Assembly (NCBI GenBank): GCA_966128725.1
Contig: CBHYLN010000061.1
Coordinates: 1 to 30,555 of the forward strand
From: JAFDZV01 sp966128725
GTDB lineage: Bacteria > Bacteroidota > Ignavibacteria > OLB7
Reading direction: 5' to 3'
DNA length: 30,555 nucleotides
Below the pieces are notes generated by a model. It was not told the origin of the DNA. It was given only the letters and a program-made list of their open reading frames with translations, and searched no databases. Below, in pieces: positions 15,906 to 25,200 of the stretch (the stretch's first letter is position 1; the number at the start of each line of letters is the position of its first letter). The position numbers were made by a program, and so were the translations under genes.

Positions 15906-17792
15906 ATGAAAACTGCTGTACTGATTGCCCTCAACGGCGGGCTTGTCTTCTTGTTCATCTACCTGTGGAAGAAGAAGAACCTCCTGTCGTCGTTTGAAGG
16001 TGGTCGATGGTACCTCTCGTGGCTCGCCGTGGCGGTGATTACGCTGATGGACGAGCTGACGTCGATCTTTTACGCGCCGTCGGAGGCGCATCGTTTCATC
16101 GGCAAGAACGCGATCATCTTCATTGCCGCCACCTCGCTTGTTGTTCGGTTGCTCAGCCTTCGCCTGGCCGAGATAGCGCGCATCCTGGAGAAACACGGGA
16201 TACGTGGCGGCGGTGTGTATTCGTTCAGCTATCTGGTGTTGGGGCCGTTCGCGTCGTTCATCGCGGTGTCCTCGATCTTCGTGGACTATATCCTGACCGC
16301 CTGTATCTCCACGGTTTCGGCCGTGGAAAACGGGCATGCGATGTTCGGGGCGCAGGCCAGCGGCATTATCGATTTCTCGTTCCAGATGTTCATCGTCTGG
16401 GGCGTGTGCATGCTGAACATCGCCGGCATCAAGGAAAGCGCTCGCTTCACGTTCGGCATCTTCATGGCGGCGGCGTTTATCCTGCTGTCGCTGGTGGCCA
16501 GCGGCTTCCTGGAGATGCCGGCGCAAGGGTGGAGCATCATCGCCAAAAGCGCCACCGATCTCGGCCATCAGTTCCAGACAACCGATCTGGAAACGATCAT
16601 GCACAACATGAAGTTCGTGATCATCGGCATCGCGAGCTGTATCCTGGCGTATTCGGGTGTCGAGTCGGTTGTGCAGACCGCCGGCCTGGTCAAGAGCTGG
16701 CGGGATATCCGCAAGGCCTACATCTTCCTTGGGCTTACCGTTGGTATTGTCACGCCGTTGGTCTCGATGCTGGTGCTGGCGCAGCCGGAGATCAACTACG
16801 CCAAACACGAGGGCGATTTGATCACCCATTATGCCGGGTTGATCAACGGCCCGATGTTCGCCATCATGGTTGGCGGGCTTGCGAGCTTCACGCTGACGAT
16901 GGCGGTGAACACGGCGTATGTGGCCTCGGCGGAGCTGATCGAGCGCGTGGCGCACCGATACGGCTTCCACTGGATTATCCAGCACGGCAAGCGGGGATCG
17001 CTGTATCGCGTGCACATCATGAACGCGTCGCTGTACACGGCGGTGATCCTGATCACGCGGGGCAGCCAGACGGTTCTTGCCGAGATGTACGCAGTGGGTC
17101 TGGTGGCCAGCTTTACCATCAACCTTGGGGCGTTGCTGATCTATCGGTATCGCCAGGGCAAGCTGCACGAGAAGAACGAACAGGAGGAGTACCACAAGTC
17201 GCGGTTCGGCACGTTGCTGCTGTTCCTGATCGTGTTCAGTTGCTTCATCTATCTCTCCATCGAGAAGCCCTACGGCCTTGCGATGTGGGCAAGCTTCACG
17301 GTGGTGTGCCTGATCATCGGCCTGCGGGTGGCGCGGAAGCGCGAGCCGGAGATCGCGCAACGGGCGCAATCCGATACGCCCATGGAGATGGTGCTGTATC
17401 TCGCCGAGCACGACACAACCCAGCTTCGCATCTACTTCCGCCGGCCGCAGGAGGTGCTGGAGATTGCTCCGGGCGCGGCCTACGTGTCGTTCTTCTCGCC
17501 CAGAAGCGGCATTCCGGAAGCTCGCGGGCCGGGACATTTCCGGTTCTCGCTGGAGCGCGTTCCGCTGCGTGCGGCGATCAAGGGGATCATCGAGTTGATC
17601 CGCTACGAGTTCCCGGAGTACAAGGTGACGTTCTACTTCGGCTGGCCGCTCAGTTCCTGGTTCGATCGCATCTCAACCGGTGTGATGGTGCACGGGCTGA
17701 TGAAGCTGCCGCGGGAGTTCCCGCAGTACGATTTCGTGATCGAATACAACCGCCCGTTGCCACAGCCGGGCGCGCAACAGATCGAAGCGTAA
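15906..17792 (+). CDS. APC-superfamily permease with soluble C-terminal domain
   Basis: A 628-residue inner-membrane transporter. About twelve hydrophobic segments cover residues 1-470, including GIRGGGVYSFSYLVLGPFAS (about 103-122), whose GGVYSF matches the GG(I/V)Y motif of amino-acid/polyamine/organocation permeases. The last about 150 residues are hydrophilic and look like a folded cytosolic domain (QLRIYFRRPQEVLEIAPGAA, then YEFPEYKVTFYFGWPLSSW). The substrate is probably an amino acid or similar organic cation, but this cannot be read from the sequence. The frame is open 83 codons upstream, but that part is Arg/Pro/Ser-rich and unlike a transporter, so the ATG at 15906 (MKTAVLIALN) is preferred. 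A hairpin follows before purE. Confidence 0.85.
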   Translation: MKTAVLIALNGGLVFLFIYLWKKKNLLSSFEGGRWYLSWLAVAVITLMDELTSIFYAPSEAHRFIGKNAIIFIAATSLVVRLLSLRLAEIARILEKHGIRGGGVYSFSYLVLGPFASFIAVSSIFVDYILTACISTVSAVENGHAMFGAQASGIIDFSFQMFIVWGVCMLNIAGIKESARFTFGIFMAAAFILLSLVASGFLEMPAQGWSIIAKSATDLGHQFQTTDLETIMHNMKFVIIGIASCILAYSGVESVVQTAGLVKSWRDIRKAYIFLGLTVGIVTPLVSMLVLAQPEINYAKHEGDLITHYAGLINGPMFAIMVGGLASFTLTMAVNTAYVASAELIERVAHRYGFHWIIQHGKRGSLYRVHIMNASLYTAVILITRGSQTVLAEMYAVGLVASFTINLGALLIYRYRQGKLHEKNEQEEYHKSRFGTLLLFLIVFSCFIYLSIEKPYGLAMWASFTVVCLIIGLRVARKREPEIAQRAQSDTPMEMVLYLAEHDTTQLRIYFRRPQEVLEIAPGAAYVSFFSPRSGIPEARGPGHFRFSLERVPLRAAIKGIIELIRYEFPEYKVTFYFGWPLSSWFDRISTGVMVHGLMKLPREFPQYDFVIEYNRPLPQPGAQQIEA

Positions 17793-17804
17793 GGCGCACA
17801 TGCC

Positions 17805-17838
17805 CCGCCGGCGCCCGCAGCAATGCACGCGCCGGCGG
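17805..17838. terminator. Hairpin between permease and purE
   Basis: A perfect 10-bp GC stem (CCGCCGGCGC at 17805-17814, GCGCCGGCGG at 17829-17838) with a 14-base loop, starting 12 bp after the permease stop. No T-tract. It could end or attenuate transcription before purE. Confidence 0.6.
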
Positions 17839-17861
17839 ATTCAACAACAGTATCCAGCCGT

Positions 17862-18359
17862 ATGAGCACTGCACAGCCTCTTGTTGGGATCATCATGGGA
17901 AGCAAAACCGATCTGCCCACAATGCGGCAGGCGGCGGAGGTGTTGGAACAGTTTGGCGTGCCGTTCGAGATGCGCGTGGTATCGGCGCATCGTACACCGG
18001 TGGACATGGCCGAGTACGGGATCACCGCCCACACGCGAGGGCTGAAGGTGATCATCGCCGGCGCTGGTGGGGCCGCGCACCTGCCCGGCATGGTGGCCGC
18101 GCACTCGCCGCTGCCGGTGATAGGTGTGCCCGTGGTGGCTACTGTATTGAACGGGCTGGACTCCCTGCTCTCGATTGTGCAGATGCCCAAGGGAGTGCCG
18201 GTGGCCACGGTGGCTGTTGGCATGGCCCGCAACGCCGGCCTGTTGGCCGTGCAGATCCTGGCCGCGCACGATCCCGATCTGCTGCAACGCATGATCGAGT
18301 TCAAGGAGAACAGCGCGCAGGAGTCGCGCGAGCAGAACAACGAGCTTGGCGCTGAGTGA
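17862..18359 (+). CDS. purE: N5-carboxyaminoimidazole ribonucleotide mutase
   Basis: A 165-residue class I PurE that converts N5-CAIR to CAIR in de novo purine synthesis; the N5-CAIR comes from PurK, which is not in the window. Family motifs are complete: VGIIMGSKTDLPTM near the N-terminus, MRVVSAHRTP with the catalytic His, and IAGAGGAAHLPGM, followed by PVVATVLNGLDSLLSIVQMP. I chose the ATG at 17862 (MSTAQPLVG); an earlier frame start at 17823 lies inside the hairpin and has no family similarity. It stands without other purine genes, between a permease and the convergent Memo gene. Confidence 0.95.
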   Translation: MSTAQPLVGIIMGSKTDLPTMRQAAEVLEQFGVPFEMRVVSAHRTPVDMAEYGITAHTRGLKVIIAGAGGAAHLPGMVAAHSPLPVIGVPVVATVLNGLDSLLSIVQMPKGVPVATVAVGMARNAGLLAVQILAAHDPDLLQRMIEFKENSAQESREQNNELGAE

Positions 18360-18418
18360 GTGCCCCACCCATTGCGCATTGCCGGCGTGGGGTGGGCTGC
18401 AATTGATCCTTCAATCGA

Positions 18419-18452
18419 ACGGGGCGCGCCGCGAATATGCGGTGCGCCCCGT
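18419..18452. terminator. Bidirectional hairpin between purE and the Memo gene
   Basis: Outer stem of 9 bp (ACGGGGCGC at 18419-18427, GCGCCCCGT at 18444-18452), then a G-T wobble and 4 more pairs around the loop GAATAT: a 14-step stem. It sits between convergent genes. No T-tract. Confidence 0.65.
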
Positions 18453-18500
18453 TGTGGTATCCGGCCGGTGTCGCGCATCGGTGAGGTGCGCGCGCCGTCC

Positions 18501-19721
18501 TCAGCGATGGAAGGCCATGCTGGCGAACGTGACGGCCGAATCCTGTTCCACTTCATCCCACTGATCGTAGCACAGCAGGTGCCCGCCGGTGGGCCTGGCC
18601 GTGCGCAATGTGGCGTATATCGGCCCAACGCCACACACGCGGTAACGGTTGCGTTCGCGCGCCAGTTGGCCGATAAATCCGTCGGCGTCGGCACGTGCTG
18701 CGTGGTTCAGCAATGTGTGGTCGAAACTCCGGACCTCCGGCAGAATGCTGCGCGCGGCGAATGTGTCGCCAAACTTCCGGCCGATGTGGCACAGGTCGGC
18801 GCCGGCAACGTAGCATACCGATCGGTTCAGCGCCGCCGCCGATTGGCGGAGCGTGTCGTACAGGGTTGTCAGGCGTGTGTCGGTATGCGCCATTGCGCTG
18901 CCGGTTTCCACATACTGGTGCAACGAGCCCGTGAGAATCGGCACGATGCGGATGTCGCGATCCGGAAAGATGTGCCGCAGGAACACCGCCTGAAACTCGA
19001 TGGAGTGCTCGCAGCGGTGTACGATCTGGTTGCGCGTAAGCCCGAACGGCAGCGCGGCGCGGAAATGCTCGATCAGCTCGCGGTCGGCCGGGAGAACGCC
19101 CAGCGGCGTCTCGAAATCCTTGTCGCAGATCATGAAGCTGTCGTAGCTGGCCCGGTGCGCCACGCCGAATATCACAAACGTGCTGGCCGTGCTGCGCGCC
19201 AATGCGCGGTACGCCGGACCGTAGCTGGCGCCGCCAACACGGAAGTCGATGTGCGGCGCAACCACGGCAATCGGTTCGGTGACGTCGTCGGTGGTTGCCT
19301 TCGCGGCCTCCGCCAGGAACGAGTCGAGCAACGCGCGAAGCTCGTCCGGCGCATCCGGGTACGACGTTCCCGCATGGGCGGCCGGGCGTGTCGGGGCATT
19401 GTTGAACGCCAGGTCCATCGCGGCTCGTCGCTTCTGGAATGCCGATGACATCAGGAAATGTTCGGCGTCCAGAATATTCACCATCGCCAGGAAGTCATCC
19501 ACCGAGAAACTCCGCCCGGCCTCGGCAGCCTTGCGGGCGATGAACTCGGCGCTGCGTGCGCCGTCCATCAACGACAGGTAATCCAACGCAACGGTTGGCA
19601 CGCGAACCTCGCGTTCGGCGTAGCCGTCGTCGTCGTATAACAGCACCATGCCGGGGGCAAGCTCCACGGCGTTGATATCATCACGAACAGGGGGCAGCGG
19701 GCTGGTACGGGTATAGGCCAT
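18501..19721 (-). CDS. Memo family protein (AmmeMemoRadiSam system protein B type)
   Basis: A 406-residue protein. Residues about 115-406 are a complete Memo domain, related to extradiol dioxygenase-fold proteins. Counterparts of the metal-site residues of human MEMO1 are H157 (VVAPHIDFRVGG), H189 (FGVAHRASYD) and C311 (AGADLCHIGRKFGD), with H239 in HRCEHSIEFQ also conserved. Residues about 20-95 form an extra N-terminal part (LLYDDDGYAEREVRVPTVAL, then DDFLAMVNILDAEHFL) resembling the small PqqD-like domain found ahead of many bacterial Memo proteins. The open frame extends to 20309, but the ATG at 19719-19721 is the sensible start because the extension is Arg/Cys-rich and covers the next gene. 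Bacterial Memo proteins often accompany AMMECR1 and a radical SAM protein; neither is seen here. Confidence 0.85.
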   Translation of the reverse strand: MAYTRTSPLPPVRDDINAVELAPGMVLLYDDDGYAEREVRVPTVALDYLSLMDGARSAEFIARKAAEAGRSFSVDDFLAMVNILDAEHFLMSSAFQKRRAAMDLAFNNAPTRPAAHAGTSYPDAPDELRALLDSFLAEAAKATTDDVTEPIAVVAPHIDFRVGGASYGPAYRALARSTASTFVIFGVAHRASYDSFMICDKDFETPLGVLPADRELIEHFRAALPFGLTRNQIVHRCEHSIEFQAVFLRHIFPDRDIRIVPILTGSLHQYVETGSAMAHTDTRLTTLYDTLRQSAAALNRSVCYVAGADLCHIGRKFGDTFAARSILPEVRSFDHTLLNHAARADADGFIGQLARERNRYRVCGVGPIYATLRTARPTGGHLLCYDQWDEVEQDSAVTFASMAFHR

Positions 19722-19913
19722 GTGTCCGGGAGTTGCGAATAAGCATCGGAGGCAGGCGATACGTTGGGGCGCAGGCGCACCCGGCGGCAATATAGAACTT
19801 CGCGCCGCCGATGCATATGATCGCCGGCGGCCTGCCGGGCACGTGAATGTGGCGATGGTTATATTCAGCCCCGACGATTCGCACCCCTTTCCATTACACA
19901 ACATTCGAAGAGA

Positions 19914-20609
19914 TTGGAAACGCCCCGCACACAGCCGTCTGGCGTTCGATGGTTTGCAGTGCATTTGCGCTTGCTGGTGGTGACGGTTGCCGGCGCGATG
20001 ACGCTTGCGGTGGCGCCGCTTGGCGCACAACCGTTTGAGTTCAAGGAATACGGCGTGGCCATCGATATGCCGCAGGGAATGGGGTGGCAACCGTACAAAT
20101 CCTCCATACACGTAGATGGTCTTGTTGAATTGGTGACGGCGGGCAACTCCAGCAACGTGATAACGCTTTTCGTGGCCGATGGGGGCACCGACACGGCGTA
20201 CACCAGCTTGGAGAGTTTGCAACGCCTGCTGGACCGCGCGGGATATTCCGGGACGGGCGCCATTGACGAGATCACCGTCAGCGGCTTCCCGGCGCTTCAG
20301 CAGGATCACCGGTCCTCAGGCATGGACATCACCGTGGGCTCGCGCACGATTGCGGTTGCAGCGGGTCGGCGCGCATACGTGCTGATGATCATCGCCTCCA
20401 GAAAGGATATCGAATCCAATCCGGACATTGCCGCGACTGTTGCCAGTCTCCGTATTGCCGGCGGCGGCCTGCGCTTGAATCTGCTTCCGTTGGCCCTTGG
20501 CGGTGCGGGCCTTGCGTTGCTTGTCATAGCGCTCCGCCATCGCGTGAAGCGCGATCGTGAGAAGTTTGGGCCGGCGACTCCGCCGAACTCCGACGCCGGC
20601 GATGCGTGA
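19914..20609 (+). CDS. Exported protein with C-terminal membrane anchor, unknown function
   Basis: A 231-residue protein starting at TTG 19914; GTG or TTG codons 15-19 positions later are alternatives. An N-terminal signal (VHLRLLVVTVAGAMTLAVAPLGA-Q) leads into a beta-rich mature part. That part opens FEFKEYGVAIDMPQGMGWQP and later has YVLMIIASRKDIESNPDIAA, as in bacterial proteins that resemble PsbP-like or DUF1795-type lipoproteins with an 'amphipathic' beta sheet; the match is loose. A second hydrophobic segment (LNLLPLALGGAGLALLVIAL) near residues 185-205 is followed by the basic HRVKRDREK, so the C-terminus is probably cytosolic and the main domain periplasmic. It diverges from the Memo gene. 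No function assigned. Confidence 0.7.
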   Translation: METPRTQPSGVRWFAVHLRLLVVTVAGAMTLAVAPLGAQPFEFKEYGVAIDMPQGMGWQPYKSSIHVDGLVELVTAGNSSNVITLFVADGGTDTAYTSLESLQRLLDRAGYSGTGAIDEITVSGFPALQQDHRSSGMDITVGSRTIAVAAGRRAYVLMIIASRKDIESNPDIAATVASLRIAGGGLRLNLLPLALGGAGLALLVIALRHRVKRDREKFGPATPPNSDAGDA

Positions 20610-20638
20610 GTGCCGTGTTGCCGCGATACCCTCAACGT

Positions 20639-20673
20639 ACGCGGCGAAGGGGCTGTGTGACCCTTCGCCGCGT
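20639..20673. terminator. Bidirectional hairpin between two convergent envelope-protein genes
   Basis: A perfect 13-bp stem (ACGCGGCGAAGGG at 20639-20651, CCCTTCGCCGCGT at 20661-20673) with a 9-base loop, between genes that end at 20609 (plus) and 20710 (minus). No T-tract. Confidence 0.7.
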
Positions 20674-20709
20674 GGCTCGCAATGCTTTCCGTGAATGCGT
20701 CGGTGCCCT

Positions 20710-21342
20710 TTAATGCAACGTGTAGGCCACCAATGTTGTTGTGGTCCGAGGGGTTTGTTTGGGTATGATCAGCACACAGCCCACATCCGGTGCGTAGAAG
20801 TTCTGGGTTGTGTTCCTGAGGCGCCATTTGAGAGTGTCGATAACATTCCGTTCATAACCATACACACGGTACCGACCCGGTGGTGCCGTCAATAACATAT
20901 CGGTGGCGAGTACACGTGTGGCTACTCGTACAACGTCACAGCAGGTTATGACGTGTTCCTCCGCGAACACTTCATTCCGGTGTGCGGGATACTTCAGTGA
21001 CAGTTTAGGTTGGCCGCAGCACAGCTGCGAAAGGCCGTCCGCGCGATTGCAGAAGAACGTGCCGTCTGGCTTGTTAAGGGCGGGATGATACTCTGGTGAG
21101 ATATGAAACCAGGGTTCACCATTGCGTTCGTACACGCTGTCCACACGCAGCGTATCGAACGATTCGGAAACGATGGTGCCGGCGGTGTCGCGTGTAACGG
21201 TACGATATACCCAGGTGTTGCCTGCCGCAAGGGGCATGATCACGCCAAACCGTTGGCGAGGGGATGTGGGGGTGTCCGTGCATGCCGCACAGAACAGGCA
21301 ACATAAACCCCCGACCACGACGCACAAGCGTACAATGTTCAT
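20710..21342 (-). CDS. Putative lipoprotein of unknown function
   Basis: A 210-residue protein whose N-terminus is a lipoprotein signal: a hydrophobic core (VVVGGLCCLFCAA) followed by C21, the likely lipidated residue, then the hydrophilic TDTPTSPRQ. The mature part is beta-rich (MPLAAGNTWVYRTVTRDTAG, later LTAPPGRYRVYGYERNVID). The GNTWVYR start resembles small envelope lipoproteins of Bacteroidota. It is unusually rich in Cys for an exported protein: C97, the pair in QLCCGQP and the pair in ITCCDVV, possibly disulphide-bonded. A Bacteroidota-type promoter precedes it. I do not recognise a specific family. Confidence 0.72.
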   Translation of the reverse strand: MNIVRLCVVVGGLCCLFCAACTDTPTSPRQRFGVIMPLAAGNTWVYRTVTRDTAGTIVSESFDTLRVDSVYERNGEPWFHISPEYHPALNKPDGTFFCNRADGLSQLCCGQPKLSLKYPAHRNEVFAEEHVITCCDVVRVATRVLATDMLLTAPPGRYRVYGYERNVIDTLKWRLRNTTQNFYAPDVGCVLIIPKQTPRTTTTLVAYTLH

Positions 21343-21388
21343 CGTATTGGTTGTTTGAGTTGGGTGTCCGTTCTGAGGCGGAGTGGCG

Positions 21389-21420
21389 ATAAAATATGCC
21401 GGGGTCGTTTGCCGTGCAAA
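21389..21420 (-). promoter_or_regulatory. Bacteroidota-type promoter of the lipoprotein gene
   Basis: On the minus strand TTTG (21417-21420) is followed after 20 bases by TATTTTAT (21389-21396), which keeps TAnnTT of the -7 consensus. The leader to the ATG at 21342 would be about 40 nt. Confidence 0.5.
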
Positions 21421-21473
21421 CCGTAATGCCGCGCCACGCAGGAACAGCGGCCCATGGTGTGCGCGGGGTGTGC

Positions 21474-21989
21474 CTATGCCGTGGCTGGGTTTTCCAATGC
21501 GTACAGGAATGTGTGGATGCCACGGTTGCGCTCGTTGAGAAATTCATCCACACGCACCATGCCGATTTTCTCGGCAACATGACGCGAGGCCGTGTGATCG
21601 AACGCCATGTTCGCGTGAAGCCACTGAAGGCCCAGCGTGCCGAAGGCGTGATCGCGCAGCGCCGTGGCGGCCTCGGTGGCGTATCCGTGCCCCCAGTGCG
21701 GGTGATGGATGATGTAACCCAGGTCCACAACGGCCTGGCCGTTGACCGTTGTCCGCATGATCCCGCAATCGCCTATCACCTCGCCGGTGCGCCGAAGCCG
21801 GGCCACCATGCGTCCAAACCCGAACTCCGCATGGTGCGCGGCCGCGCGCTCGGCCCATCCGGTTGCCTCCTGCGGCGTGAACGGGCGCGGCCAGAACCCC
21901 ATCGTGGTTGCGTTGGTCAGGATCGGGTGCAGGATCTCGAGCTGCGTTGCCGAGTGCGGCGTAAGCAGAAGGCGTTCGGTTTCGATCAT
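21474..21989 (-). CDS. GNAT family N-acetyltransferase
   Basis: A 171-residue GNAT protein of the RimJ/RimL-like branch, which acetylates amines using acetyl-CoA. The start IETERLLLTPHS is typical. The acetyl-CoA binding loop is in HHPHWGHGYATEAATALRDH (about residues 95-114), followed by LGLQWLHANMAFDHTASRHV, where 'N..S..V.EK.GM' is the usual second half. The substrate (a protein N-terminus, an antibiotic or a small metabolite) cannot be told. The ATG at 21987-21989 fits the family length. It diverges from mfd across 286 bp that contain a good promoter. Confidence 0.85.
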   Translation of the reverse strand: MIETERLLLTPHSATQLEILHPILTNATTMGFWPRPFTPQEATGWAERAAAHHAEFGFGRMVARLRRTGEVIGDCGIMRTTVNGQAVVDLGYIIHHPHWGHGYATEAATALRDHAFGTLGLQWLHANMAFDHTASRHVAEKIGMVRVDEFLNERNRGIHTFLYALENPATA

Positions 21990-22092
21990 TGGTGCAACAG
22001 TTGTGGCCCGTGCGGGCGTATGGGCGTGACGTATCCGCTGGCGAATATGGTGCCGTGCCGTGGCGTGTGCGGCGCTACGGCAACGCGGGCTG

Positions 22093-22122
22093 CAAAACTA
22101 CGTCACCGATCGTTGCGGCCAA
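22093..22122 (-). promoter_or_regulatory. Bacteroidota-type promoter facing the acetyltransferase gene
   Basis: On the minus strand TTG (22120-22122), 19 bases, then TAGTTTTG (22093-22100), an exact TAnnTTTG. The leader to the ATG at 21989 would be about 97 nt. On the plus strand TTG (22113-22115) and TATATTGT (22139-22146), 23 bases apart, are a weaker candidate for mfd. Confidence 0.6.
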
Positions 22123-22275
22123 CCGCCGCCCACACCACTATATTGTGCGCCGCATCAGATGATGCCCGCCGGCATGTTCCTCCTTTCACGGAAGCGCATG
22201 TCGGCTTCTTCCGTTGTGCTCCCAACCAGCCGTGGACCCGGCCCGTCGGTTCCGTGGTATCCTTCTTATAGCTCG

Positions 22276-25200
22276 ATGCGACGTATTCTCGACAAACTCA
22301 GCACCAGCCCCATCGTGACCTCGTTGCTCGCGGCGATACGCGAACAGCCCGAGGTGCGCGTTACCGGCATGGCCGGCTCGCTGCGTTCGATGGTGGTTGG
22401 ATTGATCCATCAGCGTACGTCGATACCGGTGTTGCTGGTGTTCGAGGATCGCGGCGATGCGGCGCAGGCCTATGCCGACCTGGTAACGCTTTTCGGCGGC
22501 GAATACGTGCTGCTGTATCAGGAGGAGCATCACACCGCCGCCACGCTGCGCGATACGCTCGATGCCGAGGTTATATCGCTGACCGATACGTTGAAGTCGT
22601 TGGCCGACAACCGCGACCGTATCGTCGTGACCGATGTGGAAACGCTGGGCGAACATGTGCCGCCGCCGGGCACGATCGCCGGCAACGTGGTGGAACTGCG
22701 CCTTGGCGAACGTGTGGGGTTCGAGGATCTGGCCAGGAAGCTGGCGCTGGGCGGGTTCGAACGTGCCGACATCGTGCAGAGCATGGGCGAATACGCGGTG
22801 CGGGGTGGTATCCTTGACGTATTCCCCGTGGGCTCGGAACACCCGGTACGGCTGGAGTTCTTCGGCGACGAGATCGATTCGATTCGCGAGTTCGATCCGT
22901 TGTCGCAGCGATCGGTGCGCGATCGCAAGTCCATCAGCCTTATGGCGCGCCTGTTCCACTCGGAGCAGGATTCCGAGTTCTCCGCCACGATCCTGGATCA
23001 CCTGGACAACCGCACACTGCTGTGGCTTGATGAACCGGAGCGCCTGTTCGGGTTGCTGGAGGATGCCGGGCGCCACGCGGTGGTCGAGCGTCTGGGCGCG
23101 TTTCCCAGGATGCTGCATTCGGCGTTCTTCGGCGCCGCGGCCGATGTTGTGGACATGGGCGGGCGGGCGCAGCCGGCGTATTCCTCCTCGCTGCGCGAGC
23201 TGTGCAAGGGCATAACCGCGTTTCGCGAGGAGGGCACAACCGTGTATCTGCTGGCCGACGGCGCCGATTCGCGAAGCAGGCTGGAGAATCTGATCGAGGG
23301 CGAATGTGACCGTGCCGCCGAAGCCGGCGAGCCGTACGGCTTCAACGCCGCCGACCTGTTGTACGTAACCGAGACCATCTCCAACGGTTTCGTGATCCCG
23401 GGGATCAAGCTGGCCGTGCTTACCGAGCACGAGGTGTTCAGCCGACGGCGCGCGCGCGTGCGGGCCAGGCAGAAGCAGTTCAAGGGGTTCACGCTGCGCG
23501 AGCTGAAGCAGTTGCGACCCGGCGATTTTGTTGTGCACGTGGATAAGGGCATCGGCCGCTTCGTGGGCCTTCAGACCATCAGCGCGGCCGGTTCGCGGGG
23601 CGAGGCCGTGAAGCTGGAATACTCCGGCGGCGACACGTTGTTCGTTAACCTGAACTACATCAACAGGCTTCAGAAGTATTCGTCGAAGGAAGGGGCGCAG
23701 CCGAAGCTGAGCCGCCTGGGCACCGAGGAGTGGGAGCGCGCGAAGGCCCGCGCCAAGAAGCGTGTAAAGGATATCGCGCGCGAGCTGATCCGGCTGTACG
23801 CGCAGCGCAAGTCGCAGCCCGGCTTTGCGTTCCCTGCGGATACCCAGTGGCAGCACGAGCTGGAGGCATCGTTCATCTACGAGGACACGCCCGACCAGGC
23901 CAGCGCCACGTACGCGGTGAAGCGCGACATGGAATCCTCCACGCCGATGGATCGCCTTGTGTGCGGCGACGTCGGGTTCGGCAAAACGGAAGTGGCCGTG
24001 CGCGCGGCGTTCAAAGCCGCGCAGGGCGGCAAGCAGGTTGCCGTGCTAGCGCCTACCACCATCCTTGCGCAGCAGCATTACAACACGTTCCGCGATCGCC
24101 TGGGCCGTTATGCCGTCAATGTGGATCTGATGTCGCGATTCCGCAGCAAGGCCGAGCAGAAGGAGACGCTGGAGCAGTTGAAGCTGGGGCGGGTGGACGT
24201 GTTGATCGGCACGCACCGGATACTCTCGAAGGATATCCGCTTCAAGGATCTGGGCCTGCTTATCATCGACGAGGAACAACGCTTCGGTGTGGCTGCCAAG
24301 GAGAAACTGCGCCAGGTGCGCGCCACGGTGGACACGCTGACCCTTACGGCCACGCCGATCCCGCGCACGCTGAATTTCTCCTTGATGGGCGCGCGCGATC
24401 TCAGCACGATCGAAACCCCGCCCCGCAACCGCCTGCCGATCGTCACCGAGCTGCTGCAGTGGAACAACGACGCCCTTGCCGACGCGGTTTCGCGCGAGCT
24501 GAAGCGCGGCGGGCAGTGCTTCGTGGTGCATTGGCGGATTGGGGATATCGAGGACCTTGCCGCCACCATCGCCACGCTTGTGCCCGAGGCCCGGGTTACC
24601 GTGGTGCACGGCGAGATGACACCGGAGATGATCGAGAAGACGATGATGGCGTTTATCGATCGCAAGTACGATGTGTTGGTGGCCACGAAGATCATCGAGT
24701 CCGGCATCGACATCCCGGCCGTGAACACCATCATCGTGAACCGGGCCGACAAGTTCGGCCTGGCCGAGCTGTACCAGCTTCGCGGCCGCGTTGGGCGCTC
24801 GAACATACAGGCCTATTGCTACATGGTGGTGCCGCCGCCAACGTCGCTGTCGCGTATCGCATTGAAACGGCTGCAGGCGATTCAGGAAATGTCGGATCTG
24901 GGCAGCGGCCTGCGCCTGGCAATGCGCGATCTGGAGATTCGCGGGGCCGGCAATCTGCTTGGCGCCGAGCAAAGCGGGTTCATCGACGAGGTGGGCTTCG
25001 ACCTGTATCAGAAGATCGTGGACGAGGCTGTGGACGAGTTGAAGCGGGAGGAGTTCAGCGACCTGTTCGCCGAGGAGTTGAAGCGCGAGGCGACCTCGGC
25101 GCAGCTTCCGAACAACGACGACGTGACCATCGAGATCGACGGCGACGCGCTGATCCCGAAGCAGTACATCGCCGACGACGCCGAGCGCTACGACTTCTAC

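Noticed and set aside
15608..15997. A 129-codon plus-strand frame upstream of the permease.
   Set aside because: It overlaps site B, the permease promoter and the permease start in another frame, and has no protein-like features.
16007..18355. A 782-codon plus-strand frame across the permease and purE.
   Set aside because: It is the +1 shadow of two well-supported genes and has an Arg/Gly/Ala-rich composition without any recognisable motif.
22060..22275. A longer N-terminus for mfd.
   Set aside because: The extra 72 codons are Pro/Cys/Ser-rich, cover the divergent promoter region and have no family similarity.
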